The notes: a model not told the origin generated them from the sequence alone. A DNA stretch of 64,000 nucleotides from Streptomyces smaragdinus (GCF_009604385.1 NZ_WEGJ01000005.1:124001-188000); one strand, 5' to 3'. Positions 50,890 to 59,794 are shown, counted from the first letter of the stretch. Program-made: numbers and translations.

Positions 50890-53415
50890 ATGGCCGACGA
50901 GACGGACAATCAGCACATGGGACGCGGCAAACTGCGGATATACCTGGGATCCGCCCCCGGCGTGGGAAAGACCTACGCCATGCTGTCCGAGGCCCACCGG
51001 CGGCTCGAGCGCGGCACGGACGTCGTCGTCGGCTTCGTGGAGAGCCACCGCCGCCCCCGTACCGAGGTGATGCTGCACGGGCTGGAGCAGATACCCCGGC
51101 GCGAGATCGAGTACCGCGGCTCCGTCTTCACCGAGATGGACGTGGACGCCGTCCTGGCCCGGCATCCGAAGATCGCGCTGGTGGACGAGCTGGCGCACAC
51201 CAATGTCCCCGGCTGCCGCAACGAGAAGCGCTGGCAGGACGTGGAGGAGCTGCTCGCAGCCGGCATCGACGTGGTGTCCACGGTGAACATCCAGCACCTG
51301 GAGTCCCTGGGCGACGTGGTGGAGAACATCACCGGAGTCCGCCAGCGCGAGACCGTCCCCGACGAGATCGTGCGCAAGGCCGACCAGATCGAGCTGGTCG
51401 ACATGTCGCCCCAGGCCCTGCGCCGCCGGATGGCCCACGGCAACGTCTACGGCCCCGACCGGATCGACGCCGCGCTGTCCAACTACTTCCGCCCCGGCAA
51501 CCTCACCGCCCTGCGCGAGCTGGCCCTCCTGTGGGTCGCCGACCGGGTCGACGAATACCTCCGCGAGTACCGCAGCGAACACCACATCCGCGCCACCTGG
51601 CAGGCCCGCGAGCGGATCGTCGTCGGCGTGACCGGCGGACCCGAGGGCCGCACCCTCATCCGGCGCGCCGCCCGGCTGGCCACCAAGGGCTCCGGCGGCG
51701 AGATCCTCGCCGTCTACATCTCCCGCAGCGACGGACTGTCCACCGCGTCCCCCAAGGAGCTCGCCGTCCAGCGCAGCCTCGTCGAGGACCTGGGCGGCAC
51801 CTTCCACCAGGTCGTCGGCGACGACGTCCCCGAGGCGCTGCTGGAGTTCGCCCGCGGGGCCAACGCCACCCAGATCGTGCTCGGCTCCAGCCGCCGCAAG
51901 GCCTGGCAGTACGTCTTCGGACCCGGCGTCGGCGCCACCGTCGCCCGCGACTCGGGCCCCGACCTGGACGTGCACATCGTCACCCACGAGGAGGCCGCCA
52001 AGGGCCGCGGACTGCCCGTCGCCCGCGGCGCGCGCCTGGGCCGCGGCCGGATCCTCGCGGGCTGGCTGGCGGGGCTGGCCGGGCCGGGGCTGCTCGCGCT
52101 GCTGCTGACCACCGCCGGCGAGGGCTTCGGCTTCGCCAACACGGTGCTGGTCTTCCTCACCATGACCGTCGTCGCCGCGATGCTCGGCGGCATGCTGCCC
52201 GCGCTGGGCTCCGCGGCGTGGGGCTCGCTGCTGCTGAACTACTACTTCGCCGAACCGACCGGCACCCTCACCATCGCCGACCCGGAGAACATCGTCGCCA
52301 TCGCGGTCTTCTTCGCCGTCGCCGCCTCCGTGGCCTCCGTGGTGCATCTCGCGGCCCGCCGCACCCAGCAGGCGGCCCGGCTGCGCGCCGAGGCCGAGAC
52401 GCTGTCCTTCCTGGCCGGCAGCGTGCTGCGCGGGGACACCTCGCTGGAGTCGCTGCTGGAGCAGGTACGGGTGACGTTCGCGATGGACTCCGTCGCCCTG
52501 TACGAGCGCACCGCCGACCCCGAGGGCTGGACGTGCGCCGCCGTCGTGGGCTCGGCGCAGCCCGCCTGCCCCGAGGACGCCGACGTCGACCTCCCCGCCG
52601 GGGAGGGCCGCGCGCTCGCGCTCACCGGGCGCAAGCTGCCCGCCTCCGACCGCCGGGTGCTGGGCGCCTTCGCCGCGCAGGCCGCCGTGGTACTGGACCG
52701 CCGGCGGCTGGAGGAGGAGGCCGGCGAGGCCCGTAAGCTCGCCGAGGGCAACCGCATCCGCACCGCGCTGCTGGCCGCCGTCAGCCACGATCTGCGCACC
52801 CCCCTCGCCGCCATCAAGGCCGCCGTCACCTCGCTGCGCTCCGACGACGTCGAGTGGTCGCCGGCGGACGAGGCGGAGCTGCTGGAGAGCATCGACTTCA
52901 GCGCCGACCGGCTGGACGCCCTGGTCGGCAATCTGCTCGACATGTCCCGGCTGCAGACCGGGACCGTCACCCCGCTGCTGCGCCCGGTCGGGCTGGACGA
53001 GGTGGTGCCCCGGGCGCTGGCCGGGGTGCCGGAGGACAGCGTCGTACTCGACATACCGGAGAGCCTGCCGCTGGTCGTGACCGACCCCGGGCTGCTGGAG
53101 CGGTCCGTGGCCAACGTGGTGGAGAACGCGGTGAAGTACAGCCCGCCCGGCGAACGCGTCATGGTGCGGGGCAGCGCGCTGGGCGACCGGGTCGAGCTGC
53201 GTGTCCTCGACCAGGGCCCCGGCGTGCCCGAGGCCGACAAAGAGCGGATATTCGAGCCGTTCCAGCGCTCCGGCGACGTTCCGCGCGGCGCGGGCGTGGG
53301 CCTGGGCCTGGCCGTGGCGCGCGGGTTCGCGGAGGCGATGGGCGGCACACTGGTGGCCGAGGACACCCCGGGGGGCGGGCTGACGATGGTGCTCACGATG
53401 GACGCGGCGGCGTAG
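50890..53415 (+). CDS. kdpD: KdpD-type sensor kinase
   Basis: An 841-residue membrane sensor of K+ limitation. The N-terminal KdpD domain has Walker A GSAPGVGKT at 20-28 and VDELAHTNVPGCRNEKRWQDVEELL. A universal-stress-protein domain is at about 240-370 (ERIVVGVTGGPEG). Four membrane helices (DUF4118, about 390-490) and a GAF domain follow. The kinase core has His633 in AVSHDLRTPLAAIKAAV and HATPase boxes VVENAVKYSPPG and GVGLGLAVARG. ATG 50890 is chosen; the frame reads far upstream but without homology. No kdpFABC genes are next to it. Confidence 0.94.
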   Translation: MADETDNQHMGRGKLRIYLGSAPGVGKTYAMLSEAHRRLERGTDVVVGFVESHRRPRTEVMLHGLEQIPRREIEYRGSVFTEMDVDAVLARHPKIALVDELAHTNVPGCRNEKRWQDVEELLAAGIDVVSTVNIQHLESLGDVVENITGVRQRETVPDEIVRKADQIELVDMSPQALRRRMAHGNVYGPDRIDAALSNYFRPGNLTALRELALLWVADRVDEYLREYRSEHHIRATWQARERIVVGVTGGPEGRTLIRRAARLATKGSGGEILAVYISRSDGLSTASPKELAVQRSLVEDLGGTFHQVVGDDVPEALLEFARGANATQIVLGSSRRKAWQYVFGPGVGATVARDSGPDLDVHIVTHEEAAKGRGLPVARGARLGRGRILAGWLAGLAGPGLLALLLTTAGEGFGFANTVLVFLTMTVVAAMLGGMLPALGSAAWGSLLLNYYFAEPTGTLTIADPENIVAIAVFFAVAASVASVVHLAARRTQQAARLRAEAETLSFLAGSVLRGDTSLESLLEQVRVTFAMDSVALYERTADPEGWTCAAVVGSAQPACPEDADVDLPAGEGRALALTGRKLPASDRRVLGAFAAQAAVVLDRRRLEEEAGEARKLAEGNRIRTALLAAVSHDLRTPLAAIKAAVTSLRSDDVEWSPADEAELLESIDFSADRLDALVGNLLDMSRLQTGTVTPLLRPVGLDEVVPRALAGVPEDSVVLDIPESLPLVVTDPGLLERSVANVVENAVKYSPPGERVMVRGSALGDRVELRVLDQGPGVPEADKERIFEPFQRSGDVPRGAGVGLGLAVARGFAEAMGGTLVAEDTPGGGLTMVLTMDAAA

Positions 53416-53449
53416 GCGCGCGGTGGAGAAGGAACGAGAGGCCGACGCG

Positions 53450-54133
53450 ATGCACAGGGTGTTGGTGGTGGACGACGAGCCGCAGATCGTACGGGCGCTG
53501 GTCATCAACCTCAGGGCACGCAAGTACGAGGTGGACGCGGCGTACGACGGCGCGAGCGCGCTGCGGCTGGCGGCGGACCGCCACCCCGACGTGGTGATCC
53601 TCGACCTCGGGCTGCCCGACATGGACGGCGTGGACGTGATCCGCGGGATCCGCGGCTGGACCCGGGTGCCGATCCTGGTGCTGTCCGCGCGGCACTCCTC
53701 GGACGAGAAGGTCGAGGCGCTGGACGCGGGCGCCGACGACTACGTGACGAAGCCCTTCGGCATGGACGAGCTGCTGGCGCGGCTGCGCGCCGCCGTCCGC
53801 CGCGCCGAGCCCACCCCCGGCGCGGAGTCCCCGGGGACGGTCACCACCGACGCGTTCACCGTCGATCTGGCGGCGAAGAAGGTCAACCGGAGCGGGAAGG
53901 ACGTCCGGCTGACGCCCACCGAGTGGCATCTGCTGGAGGTTCTGGTCCGCAACGCGGGGCGGCTGGTCAGCCAGAAGCAGCTGCTGAAGGAGGTCTGGGG
54001 CCCGTCGTACGGGACGGAGACCAACTATCTGCGCGTCTACATGGCGCAGCTGCGCCGCAAGCTGGAGACCGACCCGGCCCACCCGCGCCATTTCGTCACC
54101 GAACCGGGGATGGGCTACCGCTTCGAGCCGTAG
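53450..54133 (+). CDS. kdpE: KdpE-type response regulator
   Basis: A 227-residue OmpR-family regulator from ATG 53450 (GAGAGG upstream; GTG 53423 lacks a site). The receiver has VVDDEPQIVRAL, Asp52 in VVILDLGLPDMDG, and KPFGMDELLARLRAAVRR. The winged helix is VRLTPTEWHLLEVLVRNAGRLVSQKQLLKEVWG, with the KdpE-like VYMAQLRRKLETDPAHPRHFVTEPGMGYRF. It would activate potassium uptake genes on signal from KdpD. The kdpD stop is 34 bases upstream. Targets are not in the immediate neighbourhood except kup at 61620. Confidence 0.94.
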   Translation: MHRVLVVDDEPQIVRALVINLRARKYEVDAAYDGASALRLAADRHPDVVILDLGLPDMDGVDVIRGIRGWTRVPILVLSARHSSDEKVEALDAGADDYVTKPFGMDELLARLRAAVRRAEPTPGAESPGTVTTDAFTVDLAAKKVNRSGKDVRLTPTEWHLLEVLVRNAGRLVSQKQLLKEVWGPSYGTETNYLRVYMAQLRRKLETDPAHPRHFVTEPGMGYRFEP

Positions 54134-54271
54134 GGCTCCGACCGGGGACCATCCGCCGCGAAACGGGCGGAGACGGATCTTCCGGTGTCGTACAACCATT
54201 TGTAGCGGCGGGTGGTCCTGACTGACGACGGGGGGTGACCTACAGAGTCAGGAAGGGCAGGGTGGCGTCCG

Positions 54272-54445
54272 ATGCGTGACGAGTGGGGTCCGCTTCATCT
54301 CCCGCAGCTTCTTCTCCCGCTGTCCGGCGAGGACCACGAGGCGGTGGTGCGCCGGCTGCTGCACCGCGCCGATCTGCTGCGCCAGCTGCTGCACCTCGGC
54401 CACGAGCAGCCGGGGTTCGCCGAGCTGCGGCCGGACGTCCCGTAG
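54272..54445 (+). CDS. Small hypothetical protein, 57 residues
   Basis: ATG 54272 to TAG 54443-54445 encodes a Leu/His-rich peptide (LPQLLLPLSGEDHEAVVRRLL, then HRADLLRQLLHLGHEQPGF). Helical heptad-like Leu spacing is clear and codon use matches real genes. GGTGG lies 7 bases upstream. It resembles short actinobacterial proteins of unknown function. Not recognised; the case rests on composition and helix periodicity only. Confidence 0.5.
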   Translation: MRDEWGPLHLPQLLLPLSGEDHEAVVRRLLHRADLLRQLLHLGHEQPGFAELRPDVP

Positions 54446-54549
54446 CCCGGCCGATACCCAGCGTCAAGTGTCCGGCGATTCCCCGTGATGCTCTTGTGAT
54501 CTGACCGCCGGGTCTCCTAGGGTCCTTGGCGTTCGCACATGCGAGCGCC

Positions 54550-54752
54550 GTGCCTCCGGGTCGCCGAGTCCTGCCCGCCGGAGCCGGCTTCCGTCGTCCG
54601 TACCGTCGGGCAGGAGCGGGGGACCCACACGTTCTCCGTCGGTGCGGGAGCGGTGCCAAGGCGCGCCGTCCCCGCCGACTCGGGGTGAAGCCGCGCCGTG
54701 CGGCCGGGCGAACTCCAGCCCGAACCCGACAGCTCACCTCGCAGGCGTCGGA
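54550..54752 (+). ncRNA. c-di-AMP riboswitch (ydaO/yuaA class)
   Basis: The 321-base leader of the LysM gene contains the hallmarks of the actinobacterial ydaO element: GTGCCTCCGGGTCGCCGAGT at the start, GAGCGGGGGACCCAC in the middle, GGGGTGAAGCCGC, and the conserved CCCGAACCCGACAGCTCACC then TCGCAGGCGTCGGAGG at the end. In Streptomyces this class binds c-di-AMP and turns off cell-wall hydrolase genes. Boundaries are approximate. Confidence 0.85.
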
Positions 54753-54766
54753 GGAGGACCCCATCC

Positions 54767-55612
54767 ATGGCATCCACCGGCACCCATCGCGCGGCCAAAC
54801 CGCGCACCGCCCGCCGCGCCCTGACCGTCGCGGGTCTCGCGATACCCACCGTCGCGGGGCTCGGCACCTCCGCGGCGGCCGCCTACACCGTGCAGTCGGG
54901 GGACACCCTCTCCGACATCGCCGCCGACAACGGCTACGGATCCGACTGGCAGAGCCTGTACGAGGCGAACAAGGGCACCGTCGGCGACGACCCGGACCTG
55001 ATCCTCCCCGGTCAGGAGCTGGACCTCGGTGACAAGCCCACCGGAACGACGGCGACCACCACCACCGCCCGTTACGTCACCCACACCGTCGCCGCGGGCG
55101 ACACCCTCTCGAAGATCGCCGACCGCTACGACGTCCCGGGCGGCTGGCAGCGCGTCTACGTCGACAACAAGGCCGCCGTCGGCTCCGACCCGGCGGCCCT
55201 GCGCCCCGGCACCGAGCTGAAGATCGACACCCAGGGCGGCAAGGTGACCGAGCCGGTCACCACGGAGGCCGAGACGACCGAGGCCACCCAGGCGTCCACC
55301 AGCACCCCCTCGGTCCCGACCACGGTGTCCGGGATCAAGGCCGCGGCGCAGAAGATGATGCCGGCCGACCAGTTCACCTGCTTCAGCAACATCGTCCAGC
55401 GCGAGAGCGGCTGGAACTACCGGGCCACCAACCCCACCTCCGGCGCCTACGGCCTGATGCAGGCGCTCCCCGGCTCCAAGATGGCCACCGCCGGCGACGA
55501 CTGGCGCACCAACCCGCTCACCCAGATCGAATGGGGCCTCGGCTACATGAACGACCGCTACGGCAGCCCCTGCGGCGCCTGGTCGTTCTGGCAGGCCAAC
55601 AGCTGGTACTGA
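54767..55612 (+). CDS. LysM and transglycosylase (SLT) cell-wall hydrolase
   Basis: The product is 281 residues from ATG 54767 (GGAGGAGG upstream). A signal peptide (1-38) precedes two LysM domains (YTVQSGDTLSDIAADNGYG at about 40-85; HTVAAGDTLSKIADRYDVP at about 108-155), a Thr/Glu/Ser linker and a lytic transglycosylase-like domain (about 195-281: QFTCFSNIVQRESGWNYRATNPTSGAYGLMQALPGSKM). The catalytic Glu is in QRESGWN. It binds and cleaves peptidoglycan, probably in growth or spore germination. Expression is likely c-di-AMP controlled through the riboswitch. Confidence 0.94.
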   Translation: MASTGTHRAAKPRTARRALTVAGLAIPTVAGLGTSAAAAYTVQSGDTLSDIAADNGYGSDWQSLYEANKGTVGDDPDLILPGQELDLGDKPTGTTATTTTARYVTHTVAAGDTLSKIADRYDVPGGWQRVYVDNKAAVGSDPAALRPGTELKIDTQGGKVTEPVTTEAETTEATQASTSTPSVPTTVSGIKAAAQKMMPADQFTCFSNIVQRESGWNYRATNPTSGAYGLMQALPGSKMATAGDDWRTNPLTQIEWGLGYMNDRYGSPCGAWSFWQANSWY

Positions 55613-55620
55613 CCCCGGCT

Positions 55621-55657
55621 GCCCCGTCGCCGCCTCCTGATCAGGCGGCGGCGGGGC
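55621..55657. terminator. 15-bp hairpin between convergent LysM and MFS genes
   Basis: Arms 55621-55635 and 55643-55657 (one G-T pair) with a 7-base loop. The right arm lies inside the last codons of the MFS gene, so one structure can serve both transcripts. Confidence 0.7.
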
Positions 55658-56894
55658 GCTCCGTCATCCACCGCGCCGCCAGCAGACCCGACCCGGCGGT
55701 CAGCACGGCGGCGGCGATCACCGTGGCGTTCAGCCCGAGGAGGTCGGCCAGCACCCCGGCGACCAGCGCGCCGGCCGCGTAGCCGATGTCGCGCCAGAAC
55801 CGGTACGTGCCCAGCGCGCCCACCCGCCACGCGGGATGCGCGTGATCGGACACCGAGGCGATCAGCGCCGGGTACACCATCGCCGTGCCCAGGCCCAGCG
55901 CCACGGCCGACAGCACCCCGGCGAGCAGCGGGCGCTCCAGCAGCGCCAGGGCCAGGGCGAAGCCCCCGGACTGGACGAGCATGCCGCTGACGACGAGCGG
56001 CTTGCGCCCGATCCGGTCCGCCAGCTGGCCCGTCGGGATCTGCCCCAGGCCCCACAGGATCGGGTAGAGACCCTTGATCAGCCCGACGGCGGCCAGTCCG
56101 AGGCCGTGGTCGGTGAACAGCAGCGGGAACACACCCCAGGTCAGACCGTCGTTGAGGTTGTTGACCAGCCCGGCCTGGCTGGCGCCGCGCAGCGACCGGT
56201 CGCGCCAGGAGGTCCGTACGAACGTCTCGGCGAGCCCGGGCGTGTCCGCGGCCGACAGCGGCTTCGGGTGCCGGGCGAGCTCGAGCGCGACATGGCCGGC
56301 GGTGTCCTTGGCCAGCAGGGACAGCCCGAGGCCGGCGACGACGAAGACGACGCCGATGAGCTCGGGCAGCGGGCGCAGGCCGTGGGTGGTGGCGAGGTAG
56401 CCGGTGAGCAGGGCCGTGACGCCGACGGCGGTGTAGCCGGCGGCCTCGTTCAGGCCGGTGGCCAGGCCGCGGCGGGACGGGCCGACGAGGTCGATCTTCA
56501 TGTTGACGGTCATCGACCAGGCCAGGCCCTGGTTGAGGCCGAGCAGGACGTTCGCGGCGACGATCCAGCCCCAGGAGGGCGCCCAGGCGAGGACGAAGGG
56601 GACGGGGATGCCCAGCACCCAGCCGGCGAGCAGCAGCTGCCTGCGGCGGTAGCGGGCGGTCAGGGCGCCGGCGGCGAGATTGGTGAGGGCCTTGGTGAGG
56701 CCGAAGGCGATGATGAAGGAGAAGACGGCCAGATCGCTGGTGAGGCCGAAGACGTCGGTGCCGATCAGCGGCACGGTGGTGCGCTCCAGACCGACCAGCC
56801 CGCCGACGGCGATGTTCACCACGACGAGCAGGACGAACTGCGGCCGGTTCGCGCGCAGCCCCAGGCGGATCGGCTCGGTCGCGGTGGCGTTCAT
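55641..56894 (-). CDS. MFS transporter
   Basis: A 417-residue twelve-helix exporter from ATG 56894 (GGAGGACC upstream). Motifs: ERTTVPLIGTDVFGLTSDLAVFSF, NVLLGLNQGLAWSMTVNMKIDLVGPSRRGLATGLNEAAGY and IPTGQLADRIGRKPLVVSGM. The NLAAGALTARYRRR loop is the MFS signature position. It is divergent from the ArsR-rhodanese gene and probably controlled by it. A link to sulfur compounds, metals or metalloids is suggested by that neighbour, not by the transporter itself. Confidence 0.9.
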   Translation of the reverse strand: MNATATEPIRLGLRANRPQFVLLVVVNIAVGGLVGLERTTVPLIGTDVFGLTSDLAVFSFIIAFGLTKALTNLAAGALTARYRRRQLLLAGWVLGIPVPFVLAWAPSWGWIVAANVLLGLNQGLAWSMTVNMKIDLVGPSRRGLATGLNEAAGYTAVGVTALLTGYLATTHGLRPLPELIGVVFVVAGLGLSLLAKDTAGHVALELARHPKPLSAADTPGLAETFVRTSWRDRSLRGASQAGLVNNLNDGLTWGVFPLLFTDHGLGLAAVGLIKGLYPILWGLGQIPTGQLADRIGRKPLVVSGMLVQSGGFALALALLERPLLAGVLSAVALGLGTAMVYPALIASVSDHAHPAWRVGALGTYRFWRDIGYAAGALVAGVLADLLGLNATVIAAAVLTAGSGLLAARWMTERPAAA

Positions 56895-56956
56895 GAGGGG
56901 TCCTCCGGGGTGGCGGCCGGCGGGTGGCCCTGCGCACCCACGTCCGGCTATGATAT

Positions 56957-56972
56957 TCCATGGATTAATGGA
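56957..56972. promoter_or_regulatory. Candidate ArsR operator
   Basis: TCCAT and ATGGA flank a 6-base centre, overlapping a TATGAT-like -10 and the ribosome site of the ArsR-rhodanese gene. The pocket is AT-rich for this genome and faces both divergent genes. Confidence 0.45.
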
Positions 56973-56979
56973 GGATGCA

Positions 56980-57645
56980 ATGTCGGACGTCACACACGAG
57001 GCTGCGCCGAAGGCTGAGCTCTACGAGGCCTTCGCGGCCAGCGGCAAGGCTCTGGCCAGCGGAAAGCGGCTGGAGCTGCTGGATCTGCTGGCCCAGGGGG
57101 AGCGCGGCGTGGACGCGCTGGCGAAGGCCGCGGGGCTGAACGTGACCACGGCCTCCGCGCATCTGCAGATCCTCAGGCAGGCCGGCTTCGTCGCCACCCG
57201 GCGCGCGGGGGTGCGGATCTTCTACCGGCTGGCGGGGGAGGACGTGGCGCGGCTCTTCGCCCTGCTGCGCAGCGTCGCCGCGCGGCACCGGCCGGCGGTG
57301 CCCGCGGCCCGGGAGGCGTATCTGGGGGAGGGCGCCCCCGAGGAGCTCGACCCCGCCGAGCTGCTGTCCCGTACGGACGCGGTGGTCCTGGACGTGCGCC
57401 CGGCGGAGGAGTACCGGGCGGGCCATGTCCCCGGCGCCCTGTCGATCCCGGTCGACGAGCTCGCCGGGCGGATCGGGGAGCTGCCGGAGGACGCCGAGAT
57501 CGTCGTCTACTGCCGGGGCGAGTACTGCGTCTTCGCCCACGACGCGGTCCGGCTCCTGCACGCCCGCGGCCGCCGCGCGATACGGCTGCGCGACGGCATG
57601 CTGGAGTGGCGGCTGGCGGAGCTCCCGGTCGCCGTGGAGGGTTAG
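56980..57645 (+). CDS. ArsR-type repressor fused to rhodanese domain
   Basis: The product has 221 residues; ATG 56980 follows GGAGG by 7. Residues about 15-100 are an ArsR winged helix (SGKRLELLDLLAQGERGVDALAKAAGLNVTTASAHLQILRQAGFV). Residues about 125-221 are a rhodanese domain with active loop CRGEYC (Cys178, Cys183). Fusions of this kind are thought to sense sulfane sulfur or an oxidant through the Cys and then derepress their neighbour. No classical metal-binding Cys is seen in the HTH part. Its stop overlaps the convergent HAD stop by 4 bases. Confidence 0.92.
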   Translation: MSDVTHEAAPKAELYEAFAASGKALASGKRLELLDLLAQGERGVDALAKAAGLNVTTASAHLQILRQAGFVATRRAGVRIFYRLAGEDVARLFALLRSVAARHRPAVPAAREAYLGEGAPEELDPAELLSRTDAVVLDVRPAEEYRAGHVPGALSIPVDELAGRIGELPEDAEIVVYCRGEYCVFAHDAVRLLHARGRRAIRLRDGMLEWRLAELPVAVEG

Positions 57646-58343
57646 CTCACAGGCGCGCGGCCACGCAGGTGACGTCGTACTCCAGCAGGTGTGCGAGGGT
57701 CGCGACCGGGGCGGCCGTGCGTGTCCGCCGGCTCGAGCAGCGCCGTGGTGTCGCCCAGGACGAGGTGCGCGCCCGCGCGCATGAGGGCGAGTTCGGTGCG
57801 CGGGGAGCGGGCGCGGTCGAGGGCCACGATCAGCCCGGCGCCGGTCCGGCGGGCGGCGACCACCCCGTCCCGGGTACCGCCCAGCGGCGACGACACCACG
57901 ACGGGCACCCCGGCCCGGGTCAGCGCCGACACCAGACGCATCGCGCCCGGCGAGGCGACGGTGGCGTGACGCCGCACATACGCGCCGAAGACCCGGTCGT
58001 GGTACGCCTCGACGGCCCGCAGCGACCGGAACCCCGGCGGATCCGCCGGAGGCCCCAGGGGCAGCTTCATCCCGCGCGAGGCGAGGAACGCGGCCACGGC
58101 CGCCGCCCCGCCGCGGCCCGCGATCAGGTTCCGGTAGTCGGACCGTACGTCGAAGGGCCGGATCCGCAGCGGTTCCGGCACCGTGACCTCGCGCAGCAGA
58201 CCGTCGAAGACCCGCTGCCACGCGGCGGCGTGCACGGAGGGCAGATACGTCAGCACCGCGTCCAGATCCAGCACGACACCGCGTACGGCCTTCAGCCGCG
58301 GGATCACGGCGAGTCCGGCGGCGCTCACGAACGGAGCCGTCAT
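57642..58343 (-). CDS. HAD-superfamily protein, probably catalytically incomplete
   Basis: A 233-residue protein similar at its start to beta-phosphoglucomutase-type HAD enzymes: VVLDLDAVLTYLPSVHAAAW, with Asp26 and Asp28 of motif I in place. Motif II is VVVSSPLGG. Directly after, GTRDGVVAARRTGAGLIVALDR joins what in relatives are segments some 50-60 residues apart. The motif III Lys and motif IV Asp pair cannot be found. It has a good GGAGGGG site, so it is probably made, but catalysis is doubtful. An internal deletion is the simplest reading. Confidence 0.75.
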   Translation of the reverse strand: MTAPFVSAAGLAVIPRLKAVRGVVLDLDAVLTYLPSVHAAAWQRVFDGLLREVTVPEPLRIRPFDVRSDYRNLIAGRGGAAAVAAFLASRGMKLPLGPPADPPGFRSLRAVEAYHDRVFGAYVRRHATVASPGAMRLVSALTRAGVPVVVSSPLGGTRDGVVAARRTGAGLIVALDRARSPRTELALMRAGAHLVLGDTTALLEPADTHGRPGRDPRTPAGVRRHLRGRAPVS

Positions 58344-58488
58344 GGCCCCTCCTTCCCGGGCGGGTCACCCCCGCTCCAGGATCACCGCCGGCTCCCCGCG
58401 GGGCCCGGGCCGGGCGGCTCCGGACCCGGGGCCGGCGATGCCCGGCCGCCGGGGCCCACCGGTCCCCGGACAAGGCGCCCGCCGCCGG

Positions 58489-59778
58489 TCAGAAGTACCG
58501 CAGCCAGACGTAACCGGCCGAGACGGCCAGGGTGACGGCGGTGACCAGCAGCCCGTACTTGGTGAACTGCCAGAACGTGATGGGCTGGCCGTTGCGCTCG
58601 GCGATCCCGAGGACGACGACGTTGGCGCTGGCGCCGATGGCCGTGGCGTTGCCGCCCAGGTCGGCTCCGATCGCCAGGGCCCACCACATCACGTGGTTGC
58701 CGCCGCCGCCCAGGGACTCCACCAGATCGGCCGTGATGGGGGCCATGGTGGCGACGTAGGGGATGTTGTCGACGACGCCCGAGAGCACCCCGGAGGCGGC
58801 GAGGAGCAGCATGGAGCCGCCGAGTTCGTTGTCCCCGATCACGTCCGCCAGGGTCGAGGAGATCTCGCTGATCACGCCGGTCTCGATGAGACCGCCGATC
58901 ATGATGAACAGGCCCCCGAAGAACGCCAGGGTGGGCCACTCGACCTCGCTCAGCGCGTCGGACGTCTCCACGCTGGACACGGCGATCAGCAGCCCCGCGC
59001 CGAGCAGCGCGACCACGGACGGCGCGTAGTGCAGCACGGGGTGCAGCACGAAGCCGACGACCACGGCCACCAGCACGAACAGGCCCTGGGCCAGCAGCCG
59101 GTGGTCACGGATGGCCTCGCGCTCCTCCAGTGCCATGACCTCGGCGGCCCGGGCCTCGTCGTACACGAAGTACTTCGCGAACATGAACCGGCACATCAGC
59201 ACCAGCACCGCGATGAGCAGCGCGGACAGCGGCGCGAGATGGACCAGGAAGGCGTTGAAGGACAGCTCGCCGCGACTGGCGATGATGATGTTCGGCGGGT
59301 CGCCGACCAGCGTCGCCATGCCGCCGATGTTGGAGGCGAGCACTTCCGCGATCAGGAACGGCGCGGCGGGGAGCCGCAGCCGCTCGCACACCAGCAGCGT
59401 CACCGGGGCGACCAGCAGCACGGTGGTGACGTTGTCCAGCAGCGCGGAGGCGAGGCCAGTGATGACGACGAGCATGGCCATCACCCGGAACGGCCGGCCC
59501 CTGGCCCGCTTCACCGACCAGATCGCCAGATATTCGAAGACTCCGGTCTTCCGCAGCACGCCGACGATGATCATCATGCCGAGGAGCAGGAAGATGACAT
59601 TCCAGTCGACACCACTGTGCTCGGAGAAGAACGCGGAGCGGTCGTCGGTCGCGCCGACGGCGAGCATCAGCGCGGCGCCGCCGAGCGCGGCGGCGACGCG
59701 GTGGATCTTCTCGCTGATGATCAGCACGTAGGTCGCCGCGAAGACGACGACGGCTGCCCAGCTGTGCCAGTCGTTCAC
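58489..59778 (-). CDS. ArsB/NhaD-superfamily ion transporter
   Basis: A 429-residue membrane protein with about eleven helices from GTG 59778 (GGAGC upstream). Ion-transporter-superfamily motifs are duplicated: TGLASALLDNVTTVLLVAPVT with AEVLASNIGGMATLVGDPPNI, and SGVLSGVVDNIPYVATMAPI with ALAIGADLGGNATAIGASAN. These are NhaD/ArsB-type sites for Na+/H+ exchange or metalloid efflux; which ion is not determined. It is the third gene after the antiporter and CBS protein, 16 bases from the latter. Confidence 0.9.
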   Translation of the reverse strand: MNDWHSWAAVVVFAATYVLIISEKIHRVAAALGGAALMLAVGATDDRSAFFSEHSGVDWNVIFLLLGMMIIVGVLRKTGVFEYLAIWSVKRARGRPFRVMAMLVVITGLASALLDNVTTVLLVAPVTLLVCERLRLPAAPFLIAEVLASNIGGMATLVGDPPNIIIASRGELSFNAFLVHLAPLSALLIAVLVLMCRFMFAKYFVYDEARAAEVMALEEREAIRDHRLLAQGLFVLVAVVVGFVLHPVLHYAPSVVALLGAGLLIAVSSVETSDALSEVEWPTLAFFGGLFIMIGGLIETGVISEISSTLADVIGDNELGGSMLLLAASGVLSGVVDNIPYVATMAPITADLVESLGGGGNHVMWWALAIGADLGGNATAIGASANVVVLGIAERNGQPITFWQFTKYGLLVTAVTLAVSAGYVWLRYF

Positions 59779-59794
59779 AAAGCTCCAGTCGGTC

